Below the pieces are notes generated by a model. The model was not told the DNA's origin, ran no database searches, and worked only from the letters and a program-made list of their open reading frames with translations. Below are positions 1 to 9,936 of a stretch of 64,000 nucleotides of DNA, one piece after another (the stretch's first letter is position 1; every line of letters begins with the position of its first letter). This DNA comes from Streptomyces sp. NBC_01689 (lineage in GTDB: Bacteria; Actinomycetota; Actinomycetes; Streptomycetales; Streptomycetaceae). A program made the position numbers and the translations under genes. Location of the stretch: positions 930,001 to 994,000 of the forward strand of contig NZ_CP109592.1 in the NCBI RefSeq assembly GCF_036250675.1, given 5' to 3'.

Positions 1-736
1 GCACCCAGACCTCGAAACTGAGCGCGTCGAAGGCCGGGTTGGACAGACTCGCGCACCGCGCGTCCTCAGCCAGGCGGATCGGGCCGGGACGAGCCAGGCG
101 CAGCACGCCGGCGTCCCGTACCTCGACGCCCTTGGGGCGGCCCGTGGTGCCCGAGGTGTAGAAGAGGAAGGCCACGGGGTCGTCGCCGCCCGAGACGGAA
201 CCCGTACCGGTACGGCCACCGGTACGGGTGCCGGTGGCCGGCTCGTTGCCGAGGCGGTCCGCGAGCCGGTCACCCCGGCCGACGTCCGCCACGGGCTCCG
301 CCGAGGGGCCCGCGCCGGTCGTGTCGAGGAGGTCCGCGGCGTGCAGGTGCCGCACCGCCGCGGGGACCTCCGGGTCCTCCGTGTCGGTGTCCAGCACGAG
401 GACGCGGGCTCCGGAGTCGTCGAGAATGTGGCGTCGGCGCCCGGCCGGGCTCTGCGCGTCGAGCGGCACCACGGTGGCACCGGCCCGGCGGATGCCGAGC
501 ATCACGCACACCAGTTGCCAGGAGCGGGGCAGCCGCACCGCGACCGCTTGCCCCGGGCGGACGCCGTGCGCGCGCAGACCTCGGGCCATGGCCAGGCTGC
601 GGCGGTCCAGTTCCGCGTAGTCGAGGGCGCGCTCGCCGTCGATCACGGCGGTGGCGGCGGGACGGCGGCGGGCCTGCGCGAGGACGGCGTCGGCGAGCGT
701 CGGCGGCTGCGCGGCGCCGGGGTCCTGGTCGTTCAT
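1..736 (-). CDS. AMP-binding adenylation domain of an NRPS or stand-alone ligase (partial, 5' end only)
   Basis: The first 245 residues are in the window; the rest runs off the left edge. The protein starts directly with an adenylation domain, with no condensation or carrier domain before it. Seen: the A2-like KAG-type region (IRRAGATVVPLDAQSP), core A3 FYTSGTTGRPKGVEV near residue 195, and an A4-like FDALSFEVW just before the edge. Adenylation domains activate an amino or aryl acid as the acyl-AMP. The ATG shares its A with the TGA of the upstream NRPS gene (TGATG), so the two are translationally coupled and probably act in one assembly line. A Gly/Thr-rich stretch (GTRTGGRTGTGS) just before A3 is an unusual insertion. 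Whether a thiolation domain follows cannot be seen. Confidence 0.85.
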   Translation of the reverse strand, partial: MNDQDPGAAQPPTLADAVLAQARRRPAATAVIDGERALDYAELDRRSLAMARGLRAHGVRPGQAVAVRLPRSWQLVCVMLGIRRAGATVVPLDAQSPAGRRRHILDDSGARVLVLDTDTEDPEVPAAVRHLHAADLLDTTGAGPSAEPVADVGRGDRLADRLGNEPATGTRTGGRTGTGSVSGGDDPVAFLFYTSGTTGRPKGVEVRDAGVLRLARPGPIRLAEDARCASLSNPAFDALSFEVWV

Positions 737-3700
737 CACGCCTCCTCCCCGGGGGTGGCGAACACCGCGCCGAGCGCGGCGAGTTCCGTCTCGATCTGCC
801 GGGCCACGTGCGGGACCTCGGTGTTCTCCAGGACTTCCCAGTGGTCACAGTCCAGTGGCTCGACGCGGAAGTCGCCCTCGGCACGCCGTTGCCAGAAGGC
901 GCGGACGTCCGAGACGTACACCGGATCGGGCTCGCCGCCGACCGCCTGGACCAGGACCAGCCGCGCCGCCGACGGGGCCGGGACGTGGTCGCGGGCGGTC
1001 ATCCGGTTGTGGTTGTAGATGCGGAAGTACTGGTCGATCTGTTCGTCGTCGATGCCCGGGTACATGCCGTTGAACTTCACGAGCTTGTCCTTGAACTCGG
1101 CCAGGTCCACGGGCTCGACCGCCGCGCGTGCCGCGGGATCGTCGGTGGCCTGGGTGTCGAGGAGCACCACACCGACGCCGCGGCGGCCGGCCCGTGCCAG
1201 ACGGCGTCCCATCTCGTGCGCGACGAGACCGCCGTACGAGAGCCCGGTGAGGACGAGGGGACCGTCGCCGAGCGGGGCGACGAGCCGGAGGTAGGCCTCG
1301 GCCATGGCTTCGACGCTGGGCAGGAACTCCTCCCCCGGGTTCACCCCCGGGGACTGGATGCCGTACAGGCCGACCTGTTCGGGCAGGGTCGCGGCCAGGG
1401 AGAGGTAGCAGAACGCGGTACCGCCGGCGGGGTGGACGCAGATGACGTTCCCCTGGCCGGAACCGGCCCTGAACTCGATGAGGTTGCTGGGCGGGGGGCC
1501 CGACCGCTCCTGCCGGACGAGTCCGCCGAGCGCTTCGATGGTCGGGTGGAGCATCAGGTCGCGGACCGGGATCGTGGCGCCGAGGCGGTCGCGTACGCGG
1601 TGGGCCATCTTGATGGCCGAGAGACTGGTGCCGCCGATGTCGAAGAAGCTGTCGCTGATGCCGATGTCGGGGAACAGCAGGATCTCCCGCCATATCTGAT
1701 ACAGCGTCAACTCAATGTGGTCGCGCGGGCTGGCCGTGTTGACCTGGCCGAGGACGGTCTCCCCCGCCTGGCGCAGCAGGGCCTCCCGGTCGAGCTTGCC
1801 GTTGCGGCTCAGCGGCAGGGACGGCATCTCGACGACGACCGCCGGGATCATGTAGTCGGGCAGTCGGTCGGCCAGGGCCGCGCGCCACTCGTGCGGTGCG
1901 CGGGCGGGAGTGTCGCCGCGGCCGACGCCCGCGACGAGCCGGGGCTCGGCGGCCGACTCCCGGTCCAGCAGCACGGCGGCCTCACGCACTCCCGGCACGT
2001 CGAGCAGGGCGGCCTCGACCTCGGCCGGTTCGATGCGGAAGCCGCGCAGTTTGACCTGGTCGTCCGCGCGTCCGAGGTACACGGCGGTCCCGTCGGGCAG
2101 CCGTCGGGCGAGGTCCCCGGTCCGGTAGACACGCTCACCGGGGACGAACGGGTCGGGCAGGAACCGCTCGTCGGTCAGGTCGGGCCGGTGCAGATAGCCC
2201 GCGGCGAGGCTCGCGCCACCGAGGTACACCTCTCCGGCGACGCCCACCGGCACGGGCTGCATCCGGTGGTCGAGCAGGTACAGCCGGGTTCCCGCGAGGG
2301 GCCGGCCGATGGGGCAGGGCCGGTCGAGCGGCTGCGGGTCGTAGTGGGCCGTGCTGTAGAGGGTGGCCTCGGTCGGCCCGTAGCCGAAGCAGATCCGCAG
2401 TCCGGGCAGATGCTGCCGCATGCGGTGCAGCGCCGCCTCGGGCAGGGACTCCACGCCGGTCAGCACCTGACGCAACGCGAGTCCGTGCAGCCGCTTTCCG
2501 GGATCCTCGTCGATCCACCTGATGTAGGACGGGGGCAGGAAGGCCTGCACGACGCGGTGTTCGCGCATCCAGTGCAGCAGCGCTTCGGGGTCGCCGCGCA
2601 GGTCGTCCGGGACGAGATGGAGTTCGCCGCCGGTGGTGAGCGGCATCAGCAGCTCGTGCACGGAGGCGTCGAAGCCGATGCTCGACCACGCGGAGGCGGC
2701 TTCACCCGGCGCGGAGCCCATCCGGGTCAGCCAGTTGTCGAACAGGTTGATGACACTGCCGTGGGTCACCGCCACGCCCTTGGGGCTGCCGGTCGAGCCG
2801 GAGGTGTAGATCACGTACGCCAGCCGCTCCGGATCGTGGTCCGGCCGGGGCGGTGCCAGGTCGTCGGCGGCGGCCTCGACCTCCGTGAGGGCGCACCAGT
2901 CGGCGGGCCGGTCCGCCTCCGGCCGGTCGCTGAGGACCAGGGCGGGCCGCGCGTCCCGCACCATGGCGGCGAGCCGCAGCCGTGGCTGCGCGGGGTCCAG
3001 TGGCAGATAGGCGGCGCCCGCCTTCAGGATGGCGAGAGCTCCGACGACGTATCCCGTGGAGCGTCCGGTGTGGAGGCCGACGACCTGGCCGGATCGCACC
3101 CCGCGCGCCGCGAGGGCCCGGGCGAGGCGGTCGCTCCGCCGGTCCAGGGTGGCGTAGTCGAGCACCTCGTCCTCGCACACCAGCGCCGTCCGCGCCGGAC
3201 GGAGCCGCACCTGCTCGTCGAAGCGGGCGAGGAGGCCGGGCGTCGCGGGCACCGGGTCCGTTCCCTCGGCGGCGTCCCAGTCGGCGAGCAGTTCCCGCCG
3301 CTCCCGCCCGTCCATCAGGTCCAGCGTGTCGACCGGTGCGTCCGGCCGTTCGGCCATGTCGGCCAGCAGGTGGCGCAGTTGGCGTACGTAGCGCTCCGCG
3401 GTGTCGTGGTCGAACAGCGCCCGGGCGTAGTCGAGATGCCCGACCGTGCGCCCGTCCGACTCGGTGACGGACAGGGCGAGGTCGAACTTCGCCGGTGCGT
3501 AGGAGATGTCGAGCGGTTCGGTGTCGACGCCCGGCAGGCTCAGCAGGCCGCCGCGTTCGGGCACCCAGGCGCACATCGTCTGGAAGAGGGGGGTGTGGGA
3601 GACACTCCTCGGCGGGTTGACCAGTTCCACGATGCGTTCGAGCGGCAGGTCCTGGTGGTCGAGGGCGGCGCGCAGGACGGCCCTGACCCGGAGCAGGGCC

Positions 3701-4737
3701 TCGGCGGCATCGGGGGTGTCGGAGAGATCGACGCGCAGCGGGAGGGAGTTGACGAAGAAGCCGATGAGTCCGGCGGCGTCCCCGCGCGGGCGATTGGCCG
3801 TCGGCGTGCCCACGACGACGTCGTCGCGGCCGCTCAGCCGCGCCATCAGGAGGGTCCATCCGGTCAGGACGGCGACGAAGAGGGTGCCGCCGTGGCGTCG
3901 TGCGAGTGCGCGCAGGGCGGCGGTCAGGTCGGCGTCGAGGGTGAACTCGACGCGTCCGCCGCGCAGATCCTGTTCCGCCGGGCGCGGCCGGTCGGTGGGA
4001 GGTCCGGTCAGCGGCGGCGCTCCACGCAGGGTCTCGCGCCAGTGGTCCGCCTCGGCGGCGAGCTCGCCGCCGAGGACGCGGGCGCGCTGGGCGCGGGCGT
4101 GGTCCGCGTACTGGATCGGGAGTGCGGGCAGCGGGTCGGGGTCGCCTTCGGCCAATGCGGTGTAGAGCGTGCCGAGTTCGCGCATCATCACGTTCATCGA
4201 CCGGCCGTCGAAGACGGTGTGGTGCATCGTCAGCAGCAGGACGTGGTGTCCGGGGGCGAGGATGACGAGCCGGCCGCGGCCGAGCGGGCCCCGCGCGAGG
4301 TCGAAGGGGGCCGAGACCTCCTCCAGCCGGAGCGCGTCGAGCCGGGCCTCGGCGTCTGCCACGCCGGAGAGGTCGTCGGTGGTGAGCGGGAACCCCGCGC
4401 CCGGCGGGCCGATCCGCTGGTAGACCTCTCCGTCGACGGCCGTGAGGCGGGTGCGCAGCACCTGATGGCGGTCCACCACAGCGTCGAGGGCCCGGGCGAG
4501 GACGGCACGGTCCAGAGGGCCGCGCAGCGTGAAGGCGATCGGCTCGTTGTACGCCTCGTTCGCGCCCGGCAACTGGCAGAGGAACCAGAGTCGTTGCTGG
4601 GCGAAGGAGGCCGGGGCGAGGTCGGAGGGGTCCGGCCGCTCGGACACGGGACCGTCCTCGGACACGGGGCCGTCCTGGGACACTGGGTCCACGAGTCGGT
4701 GGGGCGTGGGGACGTGGGGGGGCTGTTGCACCGACAA
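736..4737 (-). CDS. Nonribosomal peptide synthetase termination module, C-A-T-TE
   Basis: The 1333-residue protein has four domains. The condensation domain covers about 40-470 (catalytic HHTVFDG at 172-178). The adenylation domain covers about 500-985 (YTSGSTGSPKG near 643, GYGPTEA near 784, NGKLDRE near 978). The carrier domain is at 1005-1075 (GGTSL; phosphopantetheine Ser1037). The type I thioesterase covers about 1085-1333 (GLSYGG, Ser1166; Asp1193; His in DCDHWE near 1303). The specificity pocket read by alignment to GrsA is about D-A-H-F-L-G-G-L-Y-(K): an alpha-amino acid, but I cannot name it. The TE suggests this module releases the product. Start is TTG with GGGAAGAG upstream; GTG six bases inside is the alternative. 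The N-terminus has a small tandem repeat (DGPVSE). The partial adenylation gene follows with TGATG overlap. Confidence 0.95.
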   Translation of the reverse strand: MSVQQPPHVPTPHRLVDPVSQDGPVSEDGPVSERPDPSDLAPASFAQQRLWFLCQLPGANEAYNEPIAFTLRGPLDRAVLARALDAVVDRHQVLRTRLTAVDGEVYQRIGPPGAGFPLTTDDLSGVADAEARLDALRLEEVSAPFDLARGPLGRGRLVILAPGHHVLLLTMHHTVFDGRSMNVMMRELGTLYTALAEGDPDPLPALPIQYADHARAQRARVLGGELAAEADHWRETLRGAPPLTGPPTDRPRPAEQDLRGGRVEFTLDADLTAALRALARRHGGTLFVAVLTGWTLLMARLSGRDDVVVGTPTANRPRGDAAGLIGFFVNSLPLRVDLSDTPDAAEALLRVRAVLRAALDHQDLPLERIVELVNPPRSVSHTPLFQTMCAWVPERGGLLSLPGVDTEPLDISYAPAKFDLALSVTESDGRTVGHLDYARALFDHDTAERYVRQLRHLLADMAERPDAPVDTLDLMDGRERRELLADWDAAEGTDPVPATPGLLARFDEQVRLRPARTALVCEDEVLDYATLDRRSDRLARALAARGVRSGQVVGLHTGRSTGYVVGALAILKAGAAYLPLDPAQPRLRLAAMVRDARPALVLSDRPEADRPADWCALTEVEAAADDLAPPRPDHDPERLAYVIYTSGSTGSPKGVAVTHGSVINLFDNWLTRMGSAPGEAASAWSSIGFDASVHELLMPLTTGGELHLVPDDLRGDPEALLHWMREHRVVQAFLPPSYIRWIDEDPGKRLHGLALRQVLTGVESLPEAALHRMRQHLPGLRICFGYGPTEATLYSTAHYDPQPLDRPCPIGRPLAGTRLYLLDHRMQPVPVGVAGEVYLGGASLAAGYLHRPDLTDERFLPDPFVPGERVYRTGDLARRLPDGTAVYLGRADDQVKLRGFRIEPAEVEAALLDVPGVREAAVLLDRESAAEPRLVAGVGRGDTPARAPHEWRAALADRLPDYMIPAVVVEMPSLPLSRNGKLDREALLRQAGETVLGQVNTASPRDHIELTLYQIWREILLFPDIGISDSFFDIGGTSLSAIKMAHRVRDRLGATIPVRDLMLHPTIEALGGLVRQERSGPPPSNLIEFRAGSGQGNVICVHPAGGTAFCYLSLAATLPEQVGLYGIQSPGVNPGEEFLPSVEAMAEAYLRLVAPLGDGPLVLTGLSYGGLVAHEMGRRLARAGRRGVGVVLLDTQATDDPAARAAVEPVDLAEFKDKLVKFNGMYPGIDDEQIDQYFRIYNHNRMTARDHVPAPSAARLVLVQAVGGEPDPVYVSDVRAFWQRRAEGDFRVEPLDCDHWEVLENTEVPHVARQIETELAALGAVFATPGEEA

Positions 4738-5881
4738 AGCTGGCTCTTCCCGTCTGCAGGGGTACTGGTTTCGAGAGTCACGGATGCTGTTCGGTCGGTA
4801 CGCGCGTCAGGGAGACGTCACTGTCGTGCCCTGCGTACCGTTCGGAAGGAGCGTCGCCGGGGGATGCCCCGGCCTCGGACGGCTCCTCGGGGGAGCGACG
4901 GGTGGTGCGGCGGTCGCCGCCCCGCCGCGCGGAAGGGGAACGAAGGGAGATGCCGGGTGCGGCGGGCCGGGAGCCCGGATGCCGCCGCCGGGGGGACAAC
5001 GTTGCCAGGGGGTAACGGACCCCTGCCCGTATCACCGCCATCCGGCATGTTCCGTACCAGCCTTCTCGCTCAGGGCGCCGCTCGAACACCGGCACGCCGT
5101 CCGACCACGGGGCCGAAACCGGCCACCGGGATGCACGGCGATAATTGATCAGCTCACGAGAGCCTGTCAATGGCCCCTATTTCAGGGTCGCCGAAATCCC
5201 CGAGCCGCCGCGTGCGCATGCGGGTCGCGGATTCTCCGCCGGTTCACCAAATAAGCGTCAAGTCACGGGAGGCGCCTCTCCGTATCGACCGTCTTCCCCG
5301 GCGGGGCCGAATTAACAGATGTGATTTCGCGGGCCCGGGATCCGCGCCGGGGGCTTTCGGCGCCGGAAGCCGACAGGCCCGCGGACGGGGTCCGGCCGGT
5401 CCTCGTGACACGGGTTCACCAGTTCGTTAGCGCCGTCGGAGTACCAGCTCGGCTACTACGGAGCGATCGCGTCCGGGTGCCCGGGACCGCCCTCGCCGGC
5501 CCCGGACACCTCTCCCCCGCCCTCGCGGATTGCGAGTGCGACGCACCCATTGGACGGACTTCGCGGCACGGCCGGCCGGGTCGCCCATTGGTCGCGGTGA
5601 ACCCCCTCGGAAATCCATGGTTTGACCACGTCGGGAAAAGGGGAGCGATCTATTTTTCCGCCGCTTCTCGTTTTCGCGGACACCCGCCCGCGAAATACAC
5701 GTTTAGCGGACCACAAGCGTCCATATCACGCTCCGTGCGCCCAAGGGTGCACGGAATGCGGAAAACGGTCATAGGGTGACGGGAGCGGAGGTCGGTGATC
5801 CACACGGCCCTCGCGTCGCCGCTCGCGGCGCGCAGCGACCATACTGGGAGCGCACGCCGCCTCCCACCCGCAAAGTGACTC
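4738..5881. other. Long noncoding region upstream of the NRPS genes
   Basis: About 1.14 kb between divergent genes with no convincing coding sequence on either strand. Open frames here have no recognizable protein features and atypical composition. The part from about 5140 to 5780 has visibly more A/T-rich runs than its surroundings (e.g. around 5145-5190 and 5625-5720). It probably holds the NRPS promoter and control sites, but no specific operator could be defined. Confidence 0.5.
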
Positions 5882-7174
5882 ATGCCCAAGTCCAGCACCG
5901 CCCGCCCCACCGCTCCGGACACCGTCTGGCTGGCCCGAGGACGCCAGGCCGGGCCCGCGCCGCAGGAGATCCTCCGGGAGAACCTGCGGAGACTGAAGGC
6001 CGACGGGACGATCTTCGACTACGCGGAGACCGGGAACACCACGGAACCCGACGCGCACGTCTTCGAGGCACGCTGGGTCGTCGACGACACCGTCACCGTA
6101 CGGGCCCGCCTCACGACCGACGGACGCCCGCACGTGGACGAGGAGCGGCGCTGGACGCTGGCCGCCGAGGCGGAGCGGCCCTGGGACCTCTCCTGGTCCT
6201 CCCCCGCGACGATGTTCTGGCCCGCGGACGGCGAGGTCGTCCGCTGGGACCGTGACGTGGTCGGCGATCTCGCCCTCCAGGACATCAACCCCCTTCCCCA
6301 GGAGGACAAGGCGCTGCGCCGGCTGCTGCGCGAGGCCGCCCAGCACAGCTGGAGCATCAACGTGGTCGTCCACGAGGCGATGACGACCGACGAGCGCGGC
6401 CGCCTGCCCCTGGTGCGCCTGCTGCCGCCCGCTCTGCGTCACCGCGTGGTCGAACACCGCGCCGCGCCCGACCAGTTCCAGGCCGTCAACTGGGCCCTGT
6501 ACGACCTGGGCGTACGGGTGCCGCGCGGCGGTGCCGTGATCCTGCCCGGTTCACCCGCCCGGACCGGTTACACGGAAGGGGACTTCACCGTGCGCAGTGT
6601 CTTCCTCGACGGGTCGGAGCCGACGGAGCTGCTGGAGAAGGTCGTTGGGTTCGCCGCTCTGCCCCGGCCGTTGAACGGCGAGGCGGACGAGGCCGTGACC
6701 GCGCTCCGGGAGAAGTGGCAGCTGCTGACGATGGAGGAGGAGCTGGAGCGCGCCCGCGCGCTGGTGGCCGCCTACGCCGAAGCGCTCGAGGCGATGACCA
6801 GGTCTCGTGACCAGTACCGCGAGGCGACCGAACTCGCGCATGCGGCACTCGCCGAGATCAAGGAATTCCGCGGGGCGGCGTCCCGTGCCCAGGCTTCGTC
6901 CGGCGACATGGACGGGGGTGGGCTGCCGCAGCAGCTGACCCGGACGTTCCAGCGGTTCACCGGGGCCATCCGCCCCCGCCGTGCGCGCGGCGAGGTCGCC
7001 GCCCCGGCTGCGGGCACGCCCGGGGACGGGCCCCACCCGTCCGGGGACGGTCTCGACACGTCCGGGGACGGGTCCCTCACCCCCGGGGCCGGACCGGGCG
7101 CGGCCGCGGACCGGCTCCGCACGTCCGGGGACGGACCGAGCACGTCCGGTGACGAGCACGGCACGGCCGGGTAG
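5882..7174 (+). CDS. Hypothetical protein with coiled-coil region and low-complexity C-terminal tail
   Basis: 430 residues of unknown function. About 1-270 looks globular and soluble, with no signal peptide or membrane segment. Residues about 285-335 are rich in Ala, Glu, Arg and Leu and probably coiled-coil. The last 50 or so residues are a degenerate GDG/SGDG repeat encoded by a DNA tandem repeat and are probably disordered. ATG start with only a weak ribosome binding site. It stands alone, divergent from the NRPS genes and convergent with the GPP34 gene. No function assigned. Confidence 0.75.
   Translation: MPKSSTARPTAPDTVWLARGRQAGPAPQEILRENLRRLKADGTIFDYAETGNTTEPDAHVFEARWVVDDTVTVRARLTTDGRPHVDEERRWTLAAEAERPWDLSWSSPATMFWPADGEVVRWDRDVVGDLALQDINPLPQEDKALRRLLREAAQHSWSINVVVHEAMTTDERGRLPLVRLLPPALRHRVVEHRAAPDQFQAVNWALYDLGVRVPRGGAVILPGSPARTGYTEGDFTVRSVFLDGSEPTELLEKVVGFAALPRPLNGEADEAVTALREKWQLLTMEEELERARALVAAYAEALEAMTRSRDQYREATELAHAALAEIKEFRGAASRAQASSGDMDGGGLPQQLTRTFQRFTGAIRPRRARGEVAAPAAGTPGDGPHPSGDGLDTSGDGSLTPGAGPGAAADRLRTSGDGPSTSGDEHGTAG
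7018..7170 (+). repeat. Degenerate tandem repeat encoding a Gly/Asp/Ser-rich tail
   Basis: Copies of a short unit around CGTCCGGGGACGG occur at irregular 20-30 base spacing at the 3' end of the hypothetical gene. They encode TSGDG-type motifs. Copy number is likely to vary between strains. Confidence 0.7.
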
Positions 7175-7214
7175 ACGTACGACCGTGCGGGCCGTCCCCG
7201 GACGCCCGCGGAGC

Positions 7215-7820
7215 TCAGGCTCCGCGCCACACGTTGGCGAACGCCGCGTTCTCGAAGGACCGGCGTCGCCGTACGGCCTCCAGTTCCATGACCGCGTCGT
7301 GGACGGCGGCCAGTACGGTCGTCACCGCGTCATTGGTGACCACCGCCTCCTCCTCGGTCTGCTCGCTCTCGATGCCGACGGCCGCGGCGAGGGCGAGGAT
7401 CACCGGCTCGTCCGCCGCCCAGCGGTGCAGGGCACGGCGGCGGGCCGCCGATTCGGCCACCGTCGTCCGGGGGGCCGCGAACGACATCCGGCGGCGGCGT
7501 TCCCGCGTCAGCTGCCCGTCCTCCTCCAGGACGGCCGTGTAAGCCGCGAACAGGTCGCGTCCCCTGCGCCACAGCCAGTCGTCGACCGTCTCGTACGGAG
7601 CTTCCCGGTCGAGCGAGGCCACGGCCTCGGCCAGGAGCCGGTCCTCCGGCACGGCGTCCCCGGCCGGCACCACCCGGTCGCCCGTCAGGGTGACGGCCCG
7701 CGTGCCCAGGAGATCGATCAGTTCGGCGCCGGCCAGCGCGAGGGACAGGTCGCCCTGCCCCACCGGCCCGCTCGGGTCCACTTCGATGGCGATGATCAAG
7801 AGGTCCTTGGCCGTGGTCAT
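7215..7820 (-). CDS. GPP34 (Golgi phosphoprotein 3-like) family protein
   Basis: 201 residues. It begins TTAKDLLIIAIEVDPSG and continues LALAGAELIDLL, the N-terminal signature of bacterial GPP34 proteins. WLWRRGRDLFAAY and the C-terminal helical region fit the same family. The eukaryotic founder binds phosphatidylinositol-4-phosphate; the role in Streptomyces is unknown, possibly peripheral membrane association. A longer open frame exists, but the ATG at 7820 has GGGAG eight bases upstream and matches the family N-terminus, so I start there. Monocistronic. Confidence 0.88.
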   Translation of the reverse strand: MTTAKDLLIIAIEVDPSGPVGQGDLSLALAGAELIDLLGTRAVTLTGDRVVPAGDAVPEDRLLAEAVASLDREAPYETVDDWLWRRGRDLFAAYTAVLEEDGQLTRERRRRMSFAAPRTTVAESAARRRALHRWAADEPVILALAAAVGIESEQTEEEAVVTNDAVTTVLAAVHDAVMELEAVRRRRSFENAAFANVWRGA

Positions 7821-8067
7821 GAAGGGATCTCCCACAGGGTCGTCGCCGGCGACAGGTCGCTGAGCAGGTGTCCTGGTACCGCACGGACAACGGACGGGCA
7901 TCCGGTGTACGGCCGCACGGCACGCTCCGACGTCGTCGTCGGCCGCCGCGGCCACGGATCGGACCGCCGGGCCGACGGGCGTCGGGTCCGGCCGTGGTGG
8001 CCTCCAGCACTCGGACTCTAGCGTCCCCGCCCGTCCGGGGCAGTCCGGGAGGGCGGACGACACGACG

Positions 8068-8101
8068 ACGCCCCCCGCGCCGGACGGGGCGCGGGGGGCG
8101 T
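8068..8101 (-). terminator. Intrinsic-type hairpin downstream of the SGNH hydrolase gene
   Basis: A perfect 14-bp stem (ACGCCCCCCGCGCC with its complement) and a 6-base loop lie 36 bases after the hydrolase stop codon. There is no U-tract, as is usual in Streptomyces. Confidence 0.75.
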
Positions 8102-8136
8102 TCGGCCGGCGCCCGTGACGCCGCGGCGGTGCGGAC

Positions 8137-9063
8137 TCAGTGCCGGTGCCCGCCGCCCTTGGACAGCTGCGCGAGAACCGCCCTGGCCATGGCCGCCTCG
8201 CCCTTGGCGTTGGGGTGCGCGGGGGCCGCGGGTGAGGCGGGCTTCAGCGGCTCGATCCAGCGGTCGGCGGGCGCCTTGCACATGTCGTGTCCGACCGTGG
8301 GCTTGTAGGTGTCGACGTAGCCGGCGTGGTGGAACAGCGCCACGGCGCGCATCACCAGGTTGAGCCGCTTGCCCACGTCACGCAGGTAGGGGAAGTCTCC
8401 CGCGGCGAACGGGACGGACGGGTAGCAGCCGCTGCCGTCGTCCGGCAGGAGGTCCGGATAGCCGACCACGAGGACACGGGCGTGCGGGGCCCGGTCGTGG
8501 ACGGCGCGCAGCACCCGCGCCAGCTTGGGAGCCGTCTGCAGGATGCTCAGGGTCAGCTGGTCGACACCCGTCGCGTTGTAGTACTGGCGGCAGGGGGCGC
8601 CCGTCAGGTCCTTCGCGCTCAGGGCGGCACAGGTGCCGATGATGGAACTGAAGCCGACGTCGTTGCCGCCGATCTGCACCGTCACCAGGTCCGTGGAGCG
8701 TCCCAGCGCGTTGAGCTGGGGGCCGTTGGTCCCCTGGGCCTTCCACATGTTCTCGGTCGTCGCCCCGCTGCAGCTGACGTCCGTGAAGGTGCCCGGCTTC
8801 CGCGCGGCCGCGACCAGCGAGGGGTAATTCTGGTCGGACCGGGCGCAGTTCGCGTCGACCTGACGGGGTATCAGCGGACCGGAGGTGTAGGAGTCGCCGA
8901 GCGCCACGTACTTCTCGCCCCGGTGTCCGTGCCCTCCGTCGGCCGCGGCGGGGGACGCGGCGACGGCCCCCAGGAGCAGGACGCCGCAGCCGAGGGCCGC
9001 TCCCACCGCGAGGGCGTGCCGTCGTCGTGGGGCCGTGCCGCTCGGGACCATGTGATGGTTCAT
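8137..9063 (-). CDS. Secreted SGNH/GDSL-family lipase or esterase
   Basis: 308 residues with a signal peptide: RRRHA, then a hydrophobic run ending near AASPAAADG. Block I is GDSYTSGPL (nucleophile Ser), block III is QIGGNDVGF (oxyanion Gly/Asn), and block V is a C-terminal DRWIEP...HPNAKGEAAMA with the catalytic His. Several Cys residues probably form disulfides, as in extracellular Streptomyces SGNH lipases. It should hydrolyse ester bonds of lipids outside the cell. The ATG at 9063 is chosen over an upstream in-frame start because GGAGGA lies six to seven bases before it. The ending GGGHRH is His-rich. Confidence 0.92.
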   Translation of the reverse strand: MNHHMVPSGTAPRRRHALAVGAALGCGVLLLGAVAASPAAADGGHGHRGEKYVALGDSYTSGPLIPRQVDANCARSDQNYPSLVAAARKPGTFTDVSCSGATTENMWKAQGTNGPQLNALGRSTDLVTVQIGGNDVGFSSIIGTCAALSAKDLTGAPCRQYYNATGVDQLTLSILQTAPKLARVLRAVHDRAPHARVLVVGYPDLLPDDGSGCYPSVPFAAGDFPYLRDVGKRLNLVMRAVALFHHAGYVDTYKPTVGHDMCKAPADRWIEPLKPASPAAPAHPNAKGEAAMARAVLAQLSKGGGHRH

Positions 9064-9186
9064 CAACTCTCCTCCGTCGTCGCTGACACAGCAAAGCCCG
9101 GTCAGGGCCCTCGCCGACGCTCCGGCCACGCCGGGCGCCACCACGGCCAGGAGAACGCTGCCCTTGCGGATTCAACATCGCTTGTA

Positions 9187-9198
9187 TACCGGCCGGTA
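9187..9198. promoter_or_regulatory. Palindrome TACCGGCCGGTA in the region upstream of the SGNH hydrolase
   Basis: A perfect 12-bp palindrome lies about 124 bases upstream of the hydrolase start, within the 540-base gap 9064-9600. It could be an operator. Nothing else in that gap is recognizable apart from the ribosome binding sites of the flanking genes. Confidence 0.35.
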
Positions 9199-9600
9199 GG
9201 GCGCTGGAACAGAGGTCTGACAGGGGCAGCTCGGACGGGCCGGACAGGCCGCCGCTCCGCTTCACGGGAAGGGCCCCCGGGGCCCGGGAGGCGTTTCCTT
9301 CCCTCGCGCTCACTCGTTGTCCGGGCATGTCACCAGCTGATCCGATCAACGAATCACCAGTTCAGGGTTCGCGGCGCAGGGCATCGACCTCGGCGCCGAC
9401 GGCGTCCGCGGGACCGGTGGCGAGGCGCGGCAAGGACGTCACGAGCGGGATTCCGGAACGCCGGGACGCGGCCGGGCGCGGCCCCGCCGGCGAGCACTCC
9501 GGGTGGGCCAACCGATGGGCCACCGTGATTTTCTGAGCGGGCGGGGCCGGGCACCGTCGCCCGGCGGGAGTTTCCGCACACCGCGTGCCGAGGAGAAGCG

Positions 9601-9936
9601 ATGGAGACATGGTCGGTCGCCGCCGACGGGGGCCGCCCCGACGGCAGGAGCTGCTCCCACCTGGAGTGGGTGGTGCCGGCCATCGAGGCGTCACCCGGGA
9701 GGGGCGGACCCGCTGGCACCCCGGCGGGCTGCGCGGAGTGCGTCGCCCGGGGGCAGCGGTGGGTGCACCTGCGGCTGTGCCTCACCTGTGGTCACCTGGG
9801 CTGCTGCGACAGTTCCCGCGGGCAGCACGCCACGGCGCACTACGAACGGACCGGGCATCCGATCGCCCGGTCGGCGGAGTACGGCGAGACCTGGGCGTGG
9901 TGCTACAGCGACGAGGTCTTCCTCGAACACCGCTGA
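9601..9936 (+). CDS. UBP-type zinc-finger protein
   Basis: 111 residues. The Cys/His pattern CSHL...CAEC...WVHLRLCLTCGHLGCCDSS...HATAHYERTGHPIA is that of the ZnF-UBP fold (C-x2-C, C-x2-C, then His pairs). In eukaryotes this domain binds the ubiquitin C-terminus; in actinomycetes it occurs as small stand-alone proteins of unknown role. The start is set by GAGGAG seven bases before the ATG. No clear operon partner; the FUSC gene follows 180 bases later on the same strand. Confidence 0.85.
   Translation: METWSVAADGGRPDGRSCSHLEWVVPAIEASPGRGGPAGTPAGCAECVARGQRWVHLRLCLTCGHLGCCDSSRGQHATAHYERTGHPIARSAEYGETWAWCYSDEVFLEHR

Noticed and set aside
808..5148. 1446-codon open frame antisense to the NRPS gene
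   Set aside because: It mirrors the NRPS on the opposite strand, a usual effect of very high GC at third positions, and has no protein features.
5321..5779. 152-codon open frame in the NRPS upstream region
   Set aside because: No ribosome binding site, no family resemblance, atypical amino-acid use; treated as noncoding.
7018..7170. CRISPR-like regular repeats
   Set aside because: Repeat units are short, degenerate and irregularly spaced, and they code for a Gly/Asp-rich protein tail.
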